From Streptosporangium canum (GTDB taxonomy: Bacteria; Actinomycetota; Actinomycetes; Streptosporangiales; Streptosporangiaceae), in assembly GCF_900113865.1 (NCBI RefSeq), contig NZ_FOQY01000024.1:62001-126000 (forward strand): a stretch of 64,000 bases of DNA. The letters are read 5' to 3'. A model generated the notes under the pieces. The model saw only the letters and a program-made list of their open reading frames with translations. It was not told where the DNA came from and searched no databases. Positions 61,259 through 64,000 of the stretch are shown here, one piece after another (the stretch's first letter is position 1; each line of letters starts with the position of its first letter). The position numbers were made by a program, and so were the translations under genes.

Positions 61259-62997
61259 ACATGATCGACAAACGCGCGTGGGGGACGGGCCTGGCCGCCG
61301 CCGTGCTGGCCTGCGTCGCCGTACCGGCGCTGTTCTCCTCGTACTGGACCTACCTGGCGATCACCGCCGTCGTCGGCGCGGTGATCATGCAGAGCTACGG
61401 TGTGATCGTCGGCCGGGCCGGGGTCATGTCCCTGTGCCAGATGTCCTTCGCCGCGATCGGCGCGTGGGTGGTGCTCCGGCTGAACCTGGCCGACGCGCCC
61501 GGCGGCTTCCTGCTCTGGCTGCTCCTCGGCGGCCTGGCGGCCGTCCCCGTCGGGGTGGCCATCGGGCTGCCGGCCCTGCGCATCCGCGGGGTGAACCTCG
61601 CCGTCGTCACCTTCGGCTTCGCCGTGTCCACCGACATCGTGCTCAACGCCAACCAGTTCCCCGGCACCACCGAGCTGAAGACGCTCGTGCGGCCGGGGCT
61701 GTTCTCCGGCAACGCCGCGTACTTCGTCCTGACGGTGATCGTCTTCACCGTGCTGGCCCTCGGGCTGGCGCTGTTCAACCGGACCCGGCTCGGCATGTCC
61801 TGGCTGGAACTGCGCTACTCGGAGCGGGCCGCCGCCGCGCACGGTATCTCGGTGGCGCGCAGCAAGCTCGCCGCGTTCGCGATCAGCGCGTTCATCGCGG
61901 GCGTCGGCGGCGGCCTGATGGCCGGCCAGCTCGGGCTCGTGGTGTCGAGCAACTTCGCCATGGGGCAGTCCCTCGCGCTCTTCGCGGTGGCCATCCTCAT
62001 CGGGCCGCACAACCCGGAGGGGGCCCTCATGGGCGGCGTCTTCGGCGCGGTGATGGCCACGATCCTGGAGAAGCTGCGGCTCCCTCAGGACCTGGGCGGC
62101 ATGCTGTTCGGCCTGTTCGCGGTCTTCGCCCTGCGCAGCGGGGTGAGCCAGACCGACTTCACCCGGGCGCGCAAGCGGGAACGCGACGCCCGCAAGCTGC
62201 TCGCGACCCTGGCGGACCGGCCGCGGGAGCCCGAGGTCACGGCCGCGGAGACCGCTCCCGCGCCGCCGGCCCCGGCGGGCGGCGAGCCCTGCCTGGAGGT
62301 GCGGGGCCTGACCGTCCGCTACGGCGAGGTCGTGGCGCTCGACGCGATCGACCTCACCGTCCCCTCCGGCGGGGTCGTCGGGCTCATCGGCCCCAACGGC
62401 GCGGGCAAGTCCACCTTCATCGCGGCGGTCACCGGCTTCATCGGCGGCTACCAGGGCGCCGTGGAGCTGGCGGGGCAGTCGATCGACCGTCTCAGCCCGA
62501 GCGCGCGGGCCGGTCGCGGCCTGCGCCGTACCTTCCAGACCACGGCCATCGCCCCCGAGCTCACCCAGTACGAGTACCTGACGATCGGCGCGGGCCGGCG
62601 GCTGTCCGGGGACGAGGCCGACGAGCTGCTCGGCTTCTTCGGCTGCCCGCCGGGGGAGGTGCCGGTGTCCATCGTCGACGTCGGCACCCGCCGCCTGCTC
62701 GACGTGGCCGCCGCCATCGCGGCCCGGCCGAAGGTGGCCCTGCTCGACGAGCCGGCCGCGGGGCAGTCCGCCGCCGAGTCGCTCAAGCTCGGACGGCGGC
62801 TCGCCCAGGTGCCGGCCCGCTTCGGGGTGTCGATCCTCCTGGTCGAGCACGACATGGAGCTTGTCAGAGCGGCGTGCGCGCAGGTGACCGTCCTCGACTT
62901 CGGTCACGTCATCGCCTCGGGGCCCACCCGGGACGTCCTCGGCGACCCGGCGGTCATGGCCGCCTACCTCGGCACGGCCGACGTCCCGCTCGCCTGA
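61255..62997 (+). CDS. ABC importer permease-ATPase fusion, LivM-LivG type
   Basis: A 580-residue fusion (start GTG 61255 or ATG 61261). Residues 1 to about 300 are a LivM-type permease with eight to ten membrane helices (SSYWTYLAITAVVGAVIMQSYG, VVTFGFAVSTDIVLNANQFPG, AAAHGISVARSKLAAFAIS). After a polar linker comes a LivG-type ATPase (about 345-580): GPNGAGKSTF, a degenerate signature (VDVGTRRLLDVAAAIAA) and LLDEPAAG, followed by the LLVEHDMELV H-region. No separate LivH is present yet; it may follow the substrate-binding protein. Confidence 0.9.
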   Translation: MNMIDKRAWGTGLAAAVLACVAVPALFSSYWTYLAITAVVGAVIMQSYGVIVGRAGVMSLCQMSFAAIGAWVVLRLNLADAPGGFLLWLLLGGLAAVPVGVAIGLPALRIRGVNLAVVTFGFAVSTDIVLNANQFPGTTELKTLVRPGLFSGNAAYFVLTVIVFTVLALGLALFNRTRLGMSWLELRYSERAAAAHGISVARSKLAAFAISAFIAGVGGGLMAGQLGLVVSSNFAMGQSLALFAVAILIGPHNPEGALMGGVFGAVMATILEKLRLPQDLGGMLFGLFAVFALRSGVSQTDFTRARKRERDARKLLATLADRPREPEVTAAETAPAPPAPAGGEPCLEVRGLTVRYGEVVALDAIDLTVPSGGVVGLIGPNGAGKSTFIAAVTGFIGGYQGAVELAGQSIDRLSPSARAGRGLRRTFQTTAIAPELTQYEYLTIGAGRRLSGDEADELLGFFGCPPGEVPVSIVDVGTRRLLDVAAAIAARPKVALLDEPAAGQSAAESLKLGRRLAQVPARFGVSILLVEHDMELVRAACAQVTVLDFGHVIASGPTRDVLGDPAVMAAYLGTADVPLA

Positions 62998-63033
62998 TCC
63001 CCGTCTTCCCCCCAGCCCAAGGAAGTGGCAGCA

Positions 63034-64000
63034 ATGAAGCGTTCCCTCACCGGCGCCGTGGCGGTGGCCGCCCTGGCCCTCTCCGCCGCCGCCTGCTCCG
63101 ACGCCGGCTCCTCGACCGACGGCCCGATCAAGGTCGGTTCCGTCAACGGCGTCACCGGCCTGTTCCAGACGCCCGAGGTCCCGCAGGCGGTCAAGGCCGT
63201 CTTCGAGGAGGTCAACAAGGCCGGCGGCGTCAACGGCCGCAAGATCGAGCTCATCAGCAAGGACGACGCGATGAACCCGCAGCGGTCCACCGAGGCCGCC
63301 CTGGAGCTGCTGGAGTCCGAGAGCGTCGTGGCGCTGGTCGGCTCCTCCAGCGCGGTCGACTGCGGGCTCAACCGCGCCACCTACGGCAACAGCGGGATCG
63401 TCTCCATCCCGGCCGTCGGCGTGGACCCCGCCTGCTTCACCAGCCCCAACATCGCCCCGGTCAACCCGGGCCCGTTCAAGCTGCTGACGGCGATGCTCTA
63501 CTACGCCTCCGAGACGCTGAAGCACGACAAGGTCTGCATGTACTACACCGTGCTGCCGGGCAGCGGCGGCGGCATCGACGCCGCCGTCAAGGAGTGGAGC
63601 GACATCACCGGCAAGCGGCTCGCGGTCAAGGACACCTCCGTCGGCGAGGGCGACCCGACCCCCTACCTGGTGGCGGCCAAGGCGGCCGGCTGCCAGGCCA
63701 TCCTCTACAACGCGACGGTCGGCCCGTGGTTCGCCCAGGCGCAGACGCAGGGCCTGCAGGACGTCGACTTCATCATGGGCGCCAACAGCTACACCGACGC
63801 CAACGCCGAGGTCATCCCGGACGGGTTGAACGTCTACGCCGGGACCGAGTGGCAGCCGTACACCGACGAGACGCTGCCGGGCAACGAGCGCTGGGCGAAG
63901 ATCGTCGACGAGAACAAGATCCAGAAGACGGCGTTCAGCCAGGGCGCCGTGATGGCGGCCGACGTGTTCGTCCAGGTGCTCAAGACGATCAAGGGTGACG
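63034..64000 (+). CDS. Periplasmic-binding-type substrate-binding lipoprotein, LivK-like (partial)
   Basis: The first 322 residues of an extracellular solute-binding protein; the window ends inside it. ATG 63034 behind AAGGAAG. A lipoprotein signal peptide ends in SAAAC (Cys22), then the type I periplasmic-binding fold begins (IKVGSVNGVTGLFQTPEVPQ, VNKAGGVNGRKIELI, LVGSSSAVDC, VSIPAVG). LivK-like proteins with LivFMG subunits take up amino acids but also aromatic acids and amides; context points to an aromatic compound. It is 36 bases after the LivMG fusion. Confidence 0.93.
   Translation, partial: MKRSLTGAVAVAALALSAAACSDAGSSTDGPIKVGSVNGVTGLFQTPEVPQAVKAVFEEVNKAGGVNGRKIELISKDDAMNPQRSTEAALELLESESVVALVGSSSAVDCGLNRATYGNSGIVSIPAVGVDPACFTSPNIAPVNPGPFKLLTAMLYYASETLKHDKVCMYYTVLPGSGGGIDAAVKEWSDITGKRLAVKDTSVGEGDPTPYLVAAKAAGCQAILYNATVGPWFAQAQTQGLQDVDFIMGANSYTDANAEVIPDGLNVYAGTEWQPYTDETLPGNERWAKIVDENKIQKTAFSQGAVMAADVFVQVLKTIKGD

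Noticed and set aside
61201..63525. A 774-codon frame opposite the ABC importer genes
   Set aside because: Shadow frame; the importer proteins are clear and the antisense frame has no domain.

Overview
The window is very GC-rich, uses GTG and TTG starts freely, packs genes with ATGA/GTGA overlaps, and carries typical actinomycete families (DUF397 with an XRE partner, RsbW-like ATPases, STAS proteins, CBM2 enzymes, cysteine-free L31/L33). It looks like a chromosomal segment of a filamentous actinomycete, most likely Streptosporangiaceae-like; the family assignment is inference. No phage, insertion sequence, rRNA or CRISPR array was seen.

Layout. 1-3.2 kb: a phosphotransferase tail, an SRPBCC protein and pobA-pcaH-pcaG (4-hydroxybenzoate to protocatechuate and ring opening). 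3.3-9.6 kb: an N-terminally short sensor kinase, a MerR/aldo-keto reductase pair with a textbook 19-bp-spacer promoter, membrane proteins (DUF998, UPF0060, AI-2E family), a small secreted TTWDSA-repeat protein and a GNAT enzyme. 9.6-14.7 kb: methyltransferase, tex, and an RHH regulator/DUF4097/small-protein operon preceded by three TGACGTCA palindromes. 14.9-22.7 kb: a chitin-utilisation neighbourhood (modular GH18 chitinase, AA10 LPMO, CBM2 lipoprotein) interrupted by an odd CAU-anticodon tRNA, Zur-type zinc-free L33/L31 genes and a UDP-glucose dehydrogenase.

23-37.3 kb: regulatory and signalling genes: a whiJ-like XRE/DUF397/ATPase set, a WXG-like/EF-hand/lipoprotein operon with a frameshift, a 1050-residue histidine kinase-receiver-PP2C hybrid divergent from a STAS/RsbW pair, a TetR/SRPBCC operon with a double palindromic operator, a second STAS protein and an ArsR regulator. 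37.4-45.1 kb: acetate kinase, small membrane proteins, a CBM48 protein, a P-loop-less uridine-kinase-like protein, and a probable streptogramin-resistance pair (Vgb lyase and ABC-F protein with its own TetR).

45.1-64 kb: a catabolic island for an aromatic compound. It contains an HpaD extradiol dioxygenase, HpaE dehydrogenase, an FAH-RraA fusion, a DapA-like aldolase, a second aldehyde dehydrogenase, two alpha/beta hydrolases, an SDR, an O-methyltransferase-like protein, a degenerate aldo-keto reductase, a truncated amidohydrolase, a GntR/FCD regulator, a TetR regulator and a branched-chain-type ABC importer that runs off the window edge. Four promoter regions in this island share an AAATC(G/A)TAT box at five sites (at the fifth, the TAT is displaced by one base), which argues that the whole 15-19 kb is one regulon, probably answering to the GntR protein.

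A recurring oddity is that several intergenic regions consist of short GC-rich tandem repeats (period about 38-52 bp) whose units differ between loci; some copy the 3' end and stop codon of the neighbouring gene.
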